Part shown: positions 41,678-51,052 of the stretch, in pieces
Layout: each line of letters begins with the position of its first letter
Position numbering within the stretch: the stretch's first letter is position 1
Assembly: GCA_963782045.1 (NCBI GenBank)
Contig: CAWAIR010000006.1
Span: forward strand, 434,001 to 498,000
Direction of reading: 5' to 3'
From: CAVSRC01 sp963782045
GTDB lineage: Bacteria > Pseudomonadota > Alphaproteobacteria > Rhizobiales > Kaistiaceae
Length of the DNA stretch: 64,000 bases
Made by a program: the position numbers and the translations under genes
Notes under the pieces: generated by a model
Databases searched by the model: none
What the model was told of the DNA's origin: nothing
What the model saw: only the letters and a program-made list of their open reading frames with translations

Positions 41678-43048
41678 ATGCTATCCATATTGCAGGCAGC
41701 ACAGGCGCATTTGCGGAACGCGCGCCTCGATGAGGCATCCGCGGTGCTGCAATCCGCCGGCGGCATCGCTCTGAAGAACCACATGGGCCGCACGCTGATG
41801 GGCAACGTCCGCCTGCGCCAGGGTCGGCTGGAGGAAGCGCTGAGCGAATACGACGCGGCGATCGCCATGTTTCCCGGATTCGCCGATGCCCACATCATGC
41901 GCGGCCAGGCGCTCTGCGACCTCTGTCACTACGAGGAGGCGGAGAGGGCGCTCGATCTGGCGGAACGTCTGGGGGCCAAGACGACGCAGCTCCTGCGCGG
42001 ACGAGCGGCCATCTGGCCCGGCATGGGGCGGCTTGCCGAAGCGCTCTCGGCCGTCGATGCGGTGCTCGCGCAAGATCCTGAGGATGCCGAGGCCCACTAT
42101 GGCCGATGCCTTGTCCTGCTCAGGATGGGCCGCTTCGGCGAAGGTTGGGCGGAGTACGAATGGCGCCTGAAGCAGCCGGAATTTGCCCGTCCCGACTTGA
42201 TCGACCTGGCGCCGTTCTGGCGCGGCGAGGACGTGGCGGACAAGAAGGTGCTGCTCTATTCAGAGCAGGGCGCCGGCGACGCCATCCAGATCGTGCGCTA
42301 CGCTCCGCTGGTCGCGGCGCGGGGGGCGCGGGTCTCGATGGTGGTGCACCAATCGCTGCGCCGGCTTTTCGCCGACAGCTTCCCCGAGATGGACGTGAGC
42401 GATGATGTCGGCGAGCGCACCGGCTTCGACTACCAGGTGCCGCTGATGAGCCTTCCCCATGTCCTCAAGACGAACACGGAGGCGGCGATTCCCCGCGACG
42501 TGCCCTATCTTGCCGCCGATCCGGAGCGCGTCGCCAAGTGGACGGCCCGCCTCGGCCGCGACGGGTTCAAGGTCGGCATCGGTTGGCAGGGCAATGCCAA
42601 GTTCAGCGGCGATCGGTTCCGCTCGATCCCGCTCAGGGCCTTTGCGCCGCTGGCGGCCGTGCCCGGCGTGCGGCTGATCAGCCTGCAAGCCTTGTGGGGG
42701 CTTGACCAGCTCGCCAGCCTGCCCGAGGGCATGACAGTGGAGACGCTCGGCGAGGAACTCGTCAACAATCCGGACGGCTTCCGCGAGATGGCGGCGATCA
42801 TGGCCAATCTCGACCTGATGATCGTGTCCGATTCGGCGCCGGCGCACCTGGCCGGGGCGCTCGGCCTGCCGGTGTGGGTGGCCTTGACCCGATACGCTGA
42901 CTGGCGCTGGTTCGCCGGGCGCAGCGATTCGCCGTGGTATCCGACCATGCGGCTGTTCCGCCAGAAGACGGTGGGAGATTGGGCGGGGCTGTTCGGCGAC
43001 ATCGCCGCGAAGCTTGCCGGGGAAATCGCGGCGCGGGGGCAGAAGTGA
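41678..43048 (+). CDS. TPR protein with C-terminal GT9-like glycosyltransferase domain, paralogue 2 (short TPR array)
   Basis: A 456-residue paralogue of the preceding gene with the same N-terminal segment (RLDEASAVLQSAGGIALKNH resembles RLDEAVAVLQSAAGVALKDP). It then jumps to the equivalent of paralogue-1 residue 315 (KALDVAERLG versus RALDLAERLG). It therefore lacks about 220 residues of TPR. The GT domain (about 180-450) is almost identical to paralogue 1, including a run of 49 identical residues. ATG 41678 is chosen; TTG 41654 is an alternative. It overlaps paralogue 3 by four bases. Confidence 0.82.
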   Translation: MLSILQAAQAHLRNARLDEASAVLQSAGGIALKNHMGRTLMGNVRLRQGRLEEALSEYDAAIAMFPGFADAHIMRGQALCDLCHYEEAERALDLAERLGAKTTQLLRGRAAIWPGMGRLAEALSAVDAVLAQDPEDAEAHYGRCLVLLRMGRFGEGWAEYEWRLKQPEFARPDLIDLAPFWRGEDVADKKVLLYSEQGAGDAIQIVRYAPLVAARGARVSMVVHQSLRRLFADSFPEMDVSDDVGERTGFDYQVPLMSLPHVLKTNTEAAIPRDVPYLAADPERVAKWTARLGRDGFKVGIGWQGNAKFSGDRFRSIPLRAFAPLAAVPGVRLISLQALWGLDQLASLPEGMTVETLGEELVNNPDGFREMAAIMANLDLMIVSDSAPAHLAGALGLPVWVALTRYADWRWFAGRSDSPWYPTMRLFRQKTVGDWAGLFGDIAAKLAGEIAARGQK

Positions 43049-44829
43049 ACCTTTCCCGCGGCGAGCAGGCGGCGGCCGAAGCGACGATCGGCAAGGCCGC
43101 GGGGCTGGCGCGAGCGGGCCGGATGCGCGAGGCCGCCGATCTCCTGCAGCACGATCGTCTCGCGATGAACCATCCGGCCGGCTGCAACATGCTCGGCATG
43201 CTGCTGATGCAGGCCGGCGCCGCCGGGCCGGCGCTCGGCTGTTTCGACAGGGCGGTGGCGCTGGCTCCAGCCTTCGCCGATGCCCATAACAATCGCGGCG
43301 CCGCCCTCCAGCAGATCGGCCGGCTGGGTGAAGCGCTGGCGGCATTCCAGGCGGCGCTCAAGGCGGCCCCCAACCACCTCGACGCGCTGGTCAACAGCGG
43401 CAACGTGCTCAAGCTCGCCGGGCGCAATGACGAAGCGCTGCGGGCCTTCGACCGCGTGCTGGCGCGCAAGCCCGATCACGGCGAAGCGGCGCTGAAGCGC
43501 GCCCACGTGCGGATGGAACTGGAGGAGCCCGAGGCCGCGCTCGGCGATTTCGAACGGGTGCTGAGCCTCTGGCCCGGCAGCGGCGAGGCGGCGCTGGGGC
43601 GGGTGTCGGCGCTGGTGTCGCTCAGGCGGTTCGAGGCGGCGCTCGATGGCGTCGATCGCATCCTGGCGGCACGACCGGGGGACGGCGATGCGACCGCTGC
43701 CCGCGGCCAAATCCTGGTCGAGCTCGACCGTCCGGCGGAGGCCCTCGCTCTCGCCGAAGGCCTGATCGGACGCGGGCTCGGCGGCAGCAAGATGGAGATC
43801 GTGCGCTCGGCGGCGCTGTGGCGGCAGGGGCGCCACAGCGAAGCCATCGCCGCCGCGGAGGCGGCGGTCCGCCGCCATCCCGCCGACGTGCAGATCCGGC
43901 AGGCCCTGTCCAACTACTATCTCGGTACGGGCGATTTCGCGCGCGGCTGGGAAGCCTACGAGTTGCGCTCGGGGACGTTCGACCGGAAGGAGGAGGCCTT
44001 CGAGCGGGAGGCGCCACGCTGGGCCGGCGAGGACCTCTCCGGGAAGACGATCCTCGTCTTCTCCGAGCAGGGCATCGGCGACACCATCCAGTTCATCCGG
44101 TTCCTGACCACGCTTCACGACCGGGGAGCACGGGTGAAAGCGCTGGTGCAGCCGCCCCTGCTGCGGCTTGCCAACACGCTGCCGGCGCCGGTCGAATGGC
44201 TCGACCGGGTGAGCCAGGTCGGCGGGTTCGACTACCAGATTCCGCTGCTCAGCCTGCCGCGGGTGTTGCGCACGGAAATCGACACCATTCCGGCGGCGGT
44301 GCCCTACCTTGCCCCGGACCCACAGGCGGTGGCTTTCTGGCGCGGGCGGATCGGCGGCGAGAGCACCCGCATCGGCGTCGTCTGGCAGGGCAACCCGCGC
44401 TACGGCGCCGACCAGCGCCGCTCGGTGCCGCTGAAGCACTACGCGCCGCTGGCGGCGGTGGCGGGCGTGCGGCTGATCAGCCTGCAGGCGGTGCATGGCC
44501 TCGACCAGCTCGACGATCTGCCGGACGGCATGGCGGTCGAGCAGCTCGGCGAGAGGATCACGGCCAACCGCGACGGCATCTCGGAAATCGCTGCGGCCAT
44601 GGCGACGCTCGACCTCGTCGTCTCGTCGGACACCGCAATGGCGCACCTGGCCGGCGCCCTCGGGGTGCGCGTGTGGGTGGCGCTTTCCGACGATCCCGAC
44701 TGGCGCTGGCTATTCGACCGAACCGATTCGCCCTGGTACCCGACCATGCGGCTCTTCCGCCAGAAGACGCGCGGTGACTGGACGGGCGTCTTCGCCGAAA
44801 TGGCCGAGGCGCTGAGCGTCGGGTCGTAG
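43045..44829 (+). CDS. TPR protein with C-terminal GT9-like glycosyltransferase domain, paralogue 3
   Basis: A 594-residue, more diverged member of the tandem family. TPR units span about residues 10-315 (FADAHNNRGAALQQIGRLGEALAAF, then HLDALVNSGNVLKLAGRNDEALRAFDRVL). The GT-B domain spans about 325-590 (ILVFSEQGIGDTIQFIRFL, IGVVWQGNPRYGADQRRSVPL, VRLISLQAVHGLDQLDDLP, SSDTAMAHLAGALGVRVWVAL). GTG at 43045 overlaps the previous stop (GTGA), so the two genes are coupled. A longer in-frame ORF from 42934 is a shadow of paralogue 2. Confidence 0.82.
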   Translation: MNLSRGEQAAAEATIGKAAGLARAGRMREAADLLQHDRLAMNHPAGCNMLGMLLMQAGAAGPALGCFDRAVALAPAFADAHNNRGAALQQIGRLGEALAAFQAALKAAPNHLDALVNSGNVLKLAGRNDEALRAFDRVLARKPDHGEAALKRAHVRMELEEPEAALGDFERVLSLWPGSGEAALGRVSALVSLRRFEAALDGVDRILAARPGDGDATAARGQILVELDRPAEALALAEGLIGRGLGGSKMEIVRSAALWRQGRHSEAIAAAEAAVRRHPADVQIRQALSNYYLGTGDFARGWEAYELRSGTFDRKEEAFEREAPRWAGEDLSGKTILVFSEQGIGDTIQFIRFLTTLHDRGARVKALVQPPLLRLANTLPAPVEWLDRVSQVGGFDYQIPLLSLPRVLRTEIDTIPAAVPYLAPDPQAVAFWRGRIGGESTRIGVVWQGNPRYGADQRRSVPLKHYAPLAAVAGVRLISLQAVHGLDQLDDLPDGMAVEQLGERITANRDGISEIAAAMATLDLVVSSDTAMAHLAGALGVRVWVALSDDPDWRWLFDRTDSPWYPTMRLFRQKTRGDWTGVFAEMAEALSVGS

Positions 44830-44839
44830 CGGGTCCTTC

Positions 44840-44867
44840 CCCGGATTACGCTACCGCTCCATCCGGG
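44840..44867. repeat. Intergenic palindromic hairpin between convergent genes
   Basis: CCCGGAT (44840-44846) pairs with ATCCGGG (44861-44867). It lies between the convergent paralogue 3 (stop 44829) and purH (stop 44884). CCCGGAT-type hairpins are widespread in Hyphomicrobiales intergenic DNA and may serve as terminators. Confidence 0.6.
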
Positions 44868-44883
44868 CTACACGCCGTGCCGC

Positions 44884-46500
44884 TCAGTGCCGGAAATGGC
44901 GCATGCCGGTGACCACCATGGCCATGCCGCGGGCGTCGGCTTCCCGGATCACTTCCTCGTCGCGCATGGAGCCGCCCGGTTGAATGACGGCGGTGCAGCC
45001 GGCTTCCGCCGCGGCGATCAGCCCGTCGGCGAAGGGGAAGAAGGCGTCGGAGGCGCAGACTGCGCCCTTGGCGAGCGAATGGCCGAGGCCGGCGGCCTCG
45101 CCGGCCTCCTCGGCCTTGCGCGCAGCGATCATGGCCGAATCGACGCGGCTCATCTGGCCGGCGCCGACGCCCGTCGTGGCGCCGTCCTTGGCATAGACGA
45201 TGGCGTTCGACTTGACGTATTTGGCGACCTTCCAGGCAAACAAGAGGTCGGCGATCTCGGCCGGCGTCGGGGCGCGCTTCGACACCACCTTGAGGTCGGC
45301 TTCCGCCACCATGCCCCCGTCGCGGTCCTGCACCAGCAGGCCGCCGGCGACCGAGCGCACGGTCAGCGTGCGGGCGCGCGGATCGGGCAGCCCGTCGGCG
45401 ATCAACAGGCGGAGGTTCTTCTTGGCGGCGACGATCGCCGCCGCCTCCTCCGAGATGCCGGGCGCGATGATGACCTCGGCGAAGACCTTGACGATCTCGC
45501 CGGCGGCTTCCGCATCGAGCGGCCGGTTGAGGGCGACGATGCCGCCGAAGGCCGAGATCGGATCGGTGCGCAGCGCCTTCCCGTAGGCGTCGGCCAGCGA
45601 CGCCCCGGTCGCCACGCCGCAGGGATTGGCATGCTTGATGATGGCGACGGCGGCGGAAGCGGCCGGATCGAACTCGGCGACCAGCTCGTAGGCGGCGTCG
45701 GTGTCGTTGATGTTGTTGAAGGAGAGCTGCTTGCCCTGGAGCTGGCGGGCGGTGGCCACCCCCGGGCGCGCGTCACCGGTGCGGTAGAGGGCGGCGCTCT
45801 GGTGCGGATTCTCGCCATAGCGGAGCGATTCGGCCAGGCGGCCGGCGAAGCTCCGCCACTGAGGCGTCGGATCGGCGAGCGTCTCGGCGAACCAGCCGGA
45901 GATGGCGCTGTCGTAGGCGGCGGTGCGGGCGAAGGCTTTCGCCGCGAGCCGGCGGCGGAGTTCTAGCGTGGTGGCGCCGTCATCGGCGTCGAGGGCGGCG
46001 GTGAGCGCCTGGTAGTCGGCCGGGTCGACGACCACCGCGACGTAGCCGTGGTTCTTGGCGGCGGCGCGGATCATGGCCGGGCCGCCGATGTCGATATTCT
46101 CCACCATCGTGCGTTCGTCGGCGCCGGACGTTGCCGTATCCTCGAACGGATAGAGGTTGGAGACCAGCAGGTCGATGCCGCCGATGGCGTGCTCCTCCAT
46201 GGCCGCGGCATGGCCGGCGTCGTCGCGCACGCCGAGCAGCCCGCCGTGGATCGCCGGATGCAACGTCTTGACGCGGCCGTCCATGATCTCGGGGAAGCCG
46301 GTGAGGTCGCTGACATCGCGCGAGGCGATGCCGGCGGCGGTCAGCGCGGCACGGGTGCCGCCGGTCGAGATCAGCTCGACGCCACGGCGGGCGAGCCTGT
46401 GCGCCAGCTCGGTGAGATCGGTCTTGTCGTAGACGGAAAGCAGGGCGCGGCGGACGGCCACGCGATCGGGAAGGGGCGAGGATGCCGGTTTGATGGCCAT
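44884..46500 (-). CDS. purH: Bifunctional AICAR formyltransferase/IMP cyclohydrolase PurH
   Basis: Catalyses the last two steps of de novo IMP synthesis. The 538-residue product has an N-terminal MGS-like cyclohydrolase domain (RRALLSVYDKTDLTELA, STGGTRAALTAAGI, GRVKTLHPAIHGGLL) and a C-terminal transformylase domain (LRYGENPHQSAALY, GKQLSFNNINDTDAAYELV, catalytic Lys-His in IIKHANPCG, FFPFADGLIAAAEAGCTAVIQPGGS). The start ATG at 46498-46500 gives the family length. It is last in a minus-strand run after the heparinase-like gene and rsmB, the usual Hyphomicrobiales order. Confidence 0.96.
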   Translation of the reverse strand: MAIKPASSPLPDRVAVRRALLSVYDKTDLTELAHRLARRGVELISTGGTRAALTAAGIASRDVSDLTGFPEIMDGRVKTLHPAIHGGLLGVRDDAGHAAAMEEHAIGGIDLLVSNLYPFEDTATSGADERTMVENIDIGGPAMIRAAAKNHGYVAVVVDPADYQALTAALDADDGATTLELRRRLAAKAFARTAAYDSAISGWFAETLADPTPQWRSFAGRLAESLRYGENPHQSAALYRTGDARPGVATARQLQGKQLSFNNINDTDAAYELVAEFDPAASAAVAIIKHANPCGVATGASLADAYGKALRTDPISAFGGIVALNRPLDAEAAGEIVKVFAEVIIAPGISEEAAAIVAAKKNLRLLIADGLPDPRARTLTVRSVAGGLLVQDRDGGMVAEADLKVVSKRAPTPAEIADLLFAWKVAKYVKSNAIVYAKDGATTGVGAGQMSRVDSAMIAARKAEEAGEAAGLGHSLAKGAVCASDAFFPFADGLIAAAEAGCTAVIQPGGSMRDEEVIREADARGMAMVVTGMRHFRH

Positions 46501-46659
46501 GGTGAGTTGCTTGGGCGGATCAACGGGTTTCTGGCGGGAGGTCTGCGGACGCCGCATAACACGGAACGCCGGCGGGACAAATCACCCAGAGGTCGCGGTT
46601 TTCTCCGGCCCACCACGCCGGGCGTGGTCCCCCCTGACGGGGAGGGATGGATGCCAGCT

Positions 46660-48417
46660 TCAGCGCTCGCGGCCGCCGCCGTCGCGCGGCGGGGCGATCA
46701 GCCGCTGGCGCTGGCTGCCGAAGCCGGTGCGGTGCAGCCGCCAGTTCACGGTCGGGTCGCGCTGGATGCGGCCGTAGATGACCAGTTGGTCGGTCTGCCG
46801 GTTGCCGCGGGTGTCGGACATCAGGATGCTTTCCTCGACCACCAGCTCACCGGCGTCCGCCTCGAATTCCCAGCTCTCGCCGTTGGGCAGCTCGAGCAGG
46901 ACGGCATGGTCGTGGGGCGTGGCGCGGACGTTGGCGTGCAGGTGGAAGCGGATGGCGTAGGTGTCCTTGCCGCCGCGTCCGGCCGGCTTGCCCGAGGGCG
47001 AGACGAAGGAATCGACCCCCTCCAGCCGGTCGCCCTGGTCCGACAGGCTGAGATAGCGCTGGTGGATGATGCGGTAGCGCTCGACATAGCCGTTGTGGCG
47101 CATGGCCAGCATCGTCGCTCCGGGCACGGTCTGCCGGTCGACGTCGACGCGGGTGGGGCCGGAAACGATCGCCTCGCCCAGCCAGTCGCCGATGGCGGTG
47201 CGGGTGAGGAAGCGGCAGGAGGATGTGTCGTTGATGGTGGCGGTGGAGTGGGCAGCGGTGGTGCGGGCGAGCCGGCGGAGCGAGGCGGAACTCGGCGAGG
47301 GCACGCCGCAATTCACGATCAGGCGCTGGCTGCCGACGCTCATCTCGAAGGACAGGCAGCCGGCATGGGCGACGGTGGAGAACTCGATCGGCGGCGGCCG
47401 GCCGGTATCGACGATCAGCGCGGTGCCGCCGGCGTCGATGCGCTGATAGCCGCTGCGCGGCGCGTTCAGGGGCAGCGCGGCGCGCGAATCGTCATAGGCA
47501 AGCACGGTGGCGAGCTGGTCGGTGGGCGTGTCGCCGATGCCGTTGAAGTGGGCAAAGCTGCCGTCGCCCTGACGGAAGAAGCGCAGCATCGGCATCATAC
47601 GGTCGATGGCCGAGACCAGGATGCGCGAGGGGTGGGTGCCGCGCGCGGCGAAGGCCTGACGCAGCGGCAGAAGGTCGATCATGGCGGCGAGGATGGCGGC
47701 GGGATTGCGGCTGACATGGCCGCCGTCGGGCAGGATCTGGTTGACCAGCTCAAGGTCGAGGCGGCGCTGCGCCTGCTTGAGGAAGCGCGGCTGGTCCGAC
47801 ATGGAAAGCGCCGCGGCGGCGAGCGCGATCATGATGCGCAGGCGCGGCAGGCCGGGGGCGCCGTCATAGGCGACGCGGCGCAGATGACGGACCTGGCGGG
47901 TGAGCGAGCGCAGGAAGCGCCGGTAGAAGGCATAATCGCAGCCGTCGAGGATGAGCGGCGTCTGCGACAGCCAGGCGCTGATGCGCTGGGCCATGATGTC
48001 CGGGTCCCAGGCCGCCGGCTCGTGGCGGCCCGAGTAGCGGATCCACTCGTCGATGATGCTGCGCGCGTTGGAGCGCGACAGGTTCATGTCGGTGGCGCGG
48101 AGATGCCTCAGCCAGCCGAAGGAATGGAGCTGGCGCGACCAATCCTCGTTGGGCGGCTCGGCGTCGAACACCGAGAAGCCTTCGACGTCGACGCCTTCGC
48201 CGAAGAACACCCAGCGGCCGGCATAGATGTCGAGGGCGGCGGTGGGGTCGGCGGTGCGCAGGTCGATGGGGGCGATGAGCAGGCGCTCGGGCGCCGCCCC
48301 GGCGTAGCGCCAGCGATAGAGGATGCTGGCATGGAAACGATGGGCGACGGTGCGGATGACGGCGCCGGCGGCAAATCGCATCTGCCGACCTTGACCGGAC
48401 GCCGCTCCGATCGCCAT
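46660..48417 (-). CDS. Heparinase II/III family protein
   Basis: A 585-residue protein. The N-terminal alpha/alpha-toroid part (about 40-330) contains FGWLRHLRATDMNLSRSNARSIIDEWI and NRQILPDGGHVSRNPA-like segments (here VNQILPDGGHVSRNPAAILAAMIDLLPL). The C-terminal beta-sandwich heparinase_II_III domain (about 360-570) has SFEMSVGSQRLIVNCG and TTAAHSTATINDTSS. Relatives are annotated as polysaccharide lyases, but the substrate in alphaproteobacteria is not established. The gene is conserved beside purH and rsmB in rhizobia. ATG at 48415-48417 is chosen. Confidence 0.88.
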   Translation of the reverse strand: MAIGAASGQGRQMRFAAGAVIRTVAHRFHASILYRWRYAGAAPERLLIAPIDLRTADPTAALDIYAGRWVFFGEGVDVEGFSVFDAEPPNEDWSRQLHSFGWLRHLRATDMNLSRSNARSIIDEWIRYSGRHEPAAWDPDIMAQRISAWLSQTPLILDGCDYAFYRRFLRSLTRQVRHLRRVAYDGAPGLPRLRIMIALAAAALSMSDQPRFLKQAQRRLDLELVNQILPDGGHVSRNPAAILAAMIDLLPLRQAFAARGTHPSRILVSAIDRMMPMLRFFRQGDGSFAHFNGIGDTPTDQLATVLAYDDSRAALPLNAPRSGYQRIDAGGTALIVDTGRPPPIEFSTVAHAGCLSFEMSVGSQRLIVNCGVPSPSSASLRRLARTTAAHSTATINDTSSCRFLTRTAIGDWLGEAIVSGPTRVDVDRQTVPGATMLAMRHNGYVERYRIIHQRYLSLSDQGDRLEGVDSFVSPSGKPAGRGGKDTYAIRFHLHANVRATPHDHAVLLELPNGESWEFEADAGELVVEESILMSDTRGNRQTDQLVIYGRIQRDPTVNWRLHRTGFGSQRQRLIAPPRDGGGRER

Positions 48418-48517
48418 CGTTGAGCTTCTCCCGTTCGCAACCGGCCGGCTTGCGGCCCGAATCGCCGCCGCCGGACTATCGCCCTTTTGCGGCCTTCCGG
48501 GCAAACGGATCAAGGCT

Positions 48518-49834
48518 TCACACCCTTTGCAGACGCATGACGAAGAAACCGTCCATGCCGGGCGGAACGCCTGGACCTGCATCGTGGCAGGGGAGTGTCC
48601 TGAGCGTGCCGGCGGGGGAGATCGCGGCGGCGAGGCCGCCGAGCTCCCCCAGCCCGATCGGCTTGGGCGCTAGGCCGGTACGCGCGGGCGCAGCGGTAAG
48701 CTGTGCCTCACCTTCTTCGGGTTCGAGCGAGCAGGTGCAGTAGACCAGCGTGCCGCCGGGCTTCAGCAAGGTGGCGGCGCGGTCGATCATGCGGGCCTGG
48801 ACATCGGCGAGCGTGGCGATGTCCTCCGCCGTCTTCAGCCAGGCGACGTCCGGGTGGCGGCGGATGGTGCCGGTCGCCGTGCAGGGCGCATCGAGCAGCA
48901 CCGCGTCAAAGGGCTCGGCCGGCTGCCAGGCGAAGATGTCGGCGGCGACCGTCTCGGCGGAGAAATTCAAGCGGGCGAGATTGGCCGAAAGTCGCTTTAG
49001 CCGGTTGGCGGAGATGTCGACCGCGGTGACATGGGCGCCGGCCGCGGCAAGTTCCGCGGTCTTGCCACCCGGCGCTGCACAGAGATCGGCAATCCGCTTG
49101 GCCGTCAGGTCGCCGAGAAGGCGGGCGGGGAGCGCGGCGGCCATGTCCTGCACCCACCACGCGCCGTCGCCGTAGCCCGCAAGTTCTTCGACGGCGCCGG
49201 CGTCGGCGAGGCGGACGGACCCGGTGGCGGTGACGCCGCCGCCGAGTTTTGCCGCCCAGCCGGCGGCATCGCCTTTCACCGAGAGGTCGAGGGCGGGCTC
49301 GGCCCGGTGGGCGGCGGCGATGGCGCGTGCGGTCTCATCGCCATAGGCGGCGACCCAGCGCGCCCACAGCCAGTCGGGCGTATCGACGGATGGGTCGAGG
49401 GAATCCAGCAGAGCATCGCGCTCGCGCGCCAGGCGGCGCAGCACCGCGTTGGCGAGACCCTTGAGGTGCCGCGCCTTGGGGTCGGCGGCGATCGCGTCGA
49501 CGGCAAGCGAGACGGCGGCGTGGTCGGCGACCTGCATGAACAGGATCTGCGCGGCGGCCACTTCAAGCGTGTGGAAGAAACTGCGCGAGCGCGGCGGCTT
49601 GCGCTCGATCAGCCGGTCGAGGAGCGCACGGATGGTGCCGTGGCGGCGAAGCGCGGTGGAAGCGATGGCGCGGGCGAGCCGCCGGTCGCGGTCTTCCAGC
49701 ACGGCGAAGGCGCGGTCGTGATCGAGCAGCGCATCGAGCGGCTGCCGGCGGTCGAGCACGCCGGCGATGAGCGAGGCTGCGGCGCCGCGGGCGGCGGCGC
49801 CGGCAGGCTGGCCGTTTCTATCGGATTGGGTCAT
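48518..49834 (-). CDS. rsmB: 16S rRNA m5C methyltransferase, RsmB/NOP family
   Basis: A 438-residue SAM-dependent RNA methyltransferase. The N-terminal NusB-like domain (about 15-140) contains LARAIASTALRRHGTIRALLDRL and HLKGLANAVLRRLARE. The catalytic domain has the SAM motif DLCAAPGGKTAELAAAGAHVTAVDIS. The active-site cysteines are in LLDAPCTATGTIRRHPDVAW and VYCTCSLEPEEGE. It sits between the heparinase-like gene and htpX on the same strand. Exact specificity (C967 in E. coli) is assumed from the family. Confidence 0.92.
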   Translation of the reverse strand: MTQSDRNGQPAGAAARGAAASLIAGVLDRRQPLDALLDHDRAFAVLEDRDRRLARAIASTALRRHGTIRALLDRLIERKPPRSRSFFHTLEVAAAQILFMQVADHAAVSLAVDAIAADPKARHLKGLANAVLRRLARERDALLDSLDPSVDTPDWLWARWVAAYGDETARAIAAAHRAEPALDLSVKGDAAGWAAKLGGGVTATGSVRLADAGAVEELAGYGDGAWWVQDMAAALPARLLGDLTAKRIADLCAAPGGKTAELAAAGAHVTAVDISANRLKRLSANLARLNFSAETVAADIFAWQPAEPFDAVLLDAPCTATGTIRRHPDVAWLKTAEDIATLADVQARMIDRAATLLKPGGTLVYCTCSLEPEEGEAQLTAAPARTGLAPKPIGLGELGGLAAAISPAGTLRTLPCHDAGPGVPPGMDGFFVMRLQRV

Positions 49835-49875
49835 CGGCTCCGTGGGTTAAGCCACGGACTGCGCTGCAACAAGCC

Positions 49876-50838
49876 CTATCCCCATGGACCCTGCCGGCGG
49901 CCGGTTCTGCCGACCCTGGGGACAGCGACCGAGTGCCGGGTGACGAAGCCGTCGGTGGGCTGGGGGTCTGCCGGGCTGGCGGGGCGGGTGCCGCCCGTCC
50001 GCGCCATCTCCATCAGCGCGGCGATGCGGTTCTCGGTGGCCGGGTGGGTCGAGAATAGGTTGTCCATGGCTTGGCCGGAGAGCGGATTGACGATGAACAG
50101 ATGCGCCGCTGCCGGGTTCCGTGCGGCCGCGACGTTGGGAATGCGGCGGGCGGCATTGTCGATCTTGCTCAGCGCCGAGGCGAGCGCCTCTGGCCGGCCG
50201 CTGATTTCGGCGCCGGCGCGGTCGGCGGAATATTCGCGCGTCCGGCTGATCGCCATCTGAACGATCATGGCGGCCAGCGGCGCCACCAGCGCGGCGACAA
50301 GCACGCCGACGAAGCCCAGCGGATTGTTGCGATTTCCCCCGAAGCCGCCGAAGAACAGGCCGAAATTGGCGAGCATGGAGACGGCACCGGCGAGCGTGGC
50401 AGTGATCGTCATGGTCAGCGTGTCGCGGTGCCGCACATGGCCGAGCTCGTGGGCCATGACGCCAGCGATCTCGTCGCGGGAGAGCATCTGCAACAGGCCG
50501 GTGGTGGCGCAGACCGCGGCGTGGTCCGGGTTGCGGCCGGTGGCAAAGGCATTGGGCTGCGGATTGTCAGCGATGTAAACGCGCGGCATCGGCAGGCCGG
50601 CGCGGCCGGCAAGCTCGCGGACAAGGCCGTAGAACTCCGGCGCGCTCCGCTCGTCGACCTCGCGGGCGCGGTTCATCGACAGCACCAGCTTGTCGGCGTT
50701 CCAGTAGGAGAAGACGTTCATGCCGGCGGCGACGATGAAGGCAATGACGGCGCCGCCCGAGCCGCCGATCAGGTAGCCGACGCCAACGAAGATGGCGGTC
50801 AGCGCCGCCAGAAGCATGCCGGTGCGAATCGTATTCAT
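49876..50838 (-). CDS. htpX: Protease HtpX homologue
   Basis: A 320-residue inner-membrane M48B zinc metalloprotease involved in membrane-protein quality control. Helices are at about 7-45 and 145-205. The zinc site is HELGH (His130, Glu131, His134), with the third ligand in REYSADRAGAEI. FSTHPATENRIAAL is a conserved family segment. The start MNTIRTGMLLAALTAIFVGVGYLIG matches HtpX. It is upstream of rsmB in the same orientation. Confidence 0.95.
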   Translation of the reverse strand: MNTIRTGMLLAALTAIFVGVGYLIGGSGGAVIAFIVAAGMNVFSYWNADKLVLSMNRAREVDERSAPEFYGLVRELAGRAGLPMPRVYIADNPQPNAFATGRNPDHAAVCATTGLLQMLSRDEIAGVMAHELGHVRHRDTLTMTITATLAGAVSMLANFGLFFGGFGGNRNNPLGFVGVLVAALVAPLAAMIVQMAISRTREYSADRAGAEISGRPEALASALSKIDNAARRIPNVAAARNPAAAHLFIVNPLSGQAMDNLFSTHPATENRIAALMEMARTGGTRPASPADPQPTDGFVTRHSVAVPRVGRTGRRQGPWG

Positions 50839-51019
50839 GGCACTGCCGAATTCCCGTCCTTCGAGCCGCCCTCGGTCCGCTACATGTCGGGAGGGTCCTG
50901 CCGGCGCGCAAGGGCGTGGGGGGGCGGGAGCAGGGCCGCAAACGGTGCTCCCTGCGGCTGTACTTCTAGTCCATACAACTTATGATATTTCTTTGCTTCA
51001 CGACGCGGTTGGGGTATTG

Positions 51020-51031
51020 GGAATATATTCC
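51020..51031. promoter_or_regulatory. Perfect 12-bp palindrome GGAATATATTCC upstream of the nuclease-like gene
   Basis: An exact palindrome in an unusually AT-rich stretch (about 50975-51040), 21 bp before the ATG at 51053. It could be an operator, or the AT-rich core of the promoter. No regulator is assigned. Confidence 0.4.
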
Positions 51032-51052
51032 TTTTGATTCGGACGGGGCACT

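Noticed and set aside
42505..44646. A 713-codon minus-strand ORF opposite the TPR-glycosyltransferases
   Set aside because: It is Arg/His-rich antisense translation with no family features.
46048..48423. A 791-codon plus-strand ORF opposite purH and the heparinase-like gene
   Set aside because: It is an antisense shadow. The minus strand encodes clear families.
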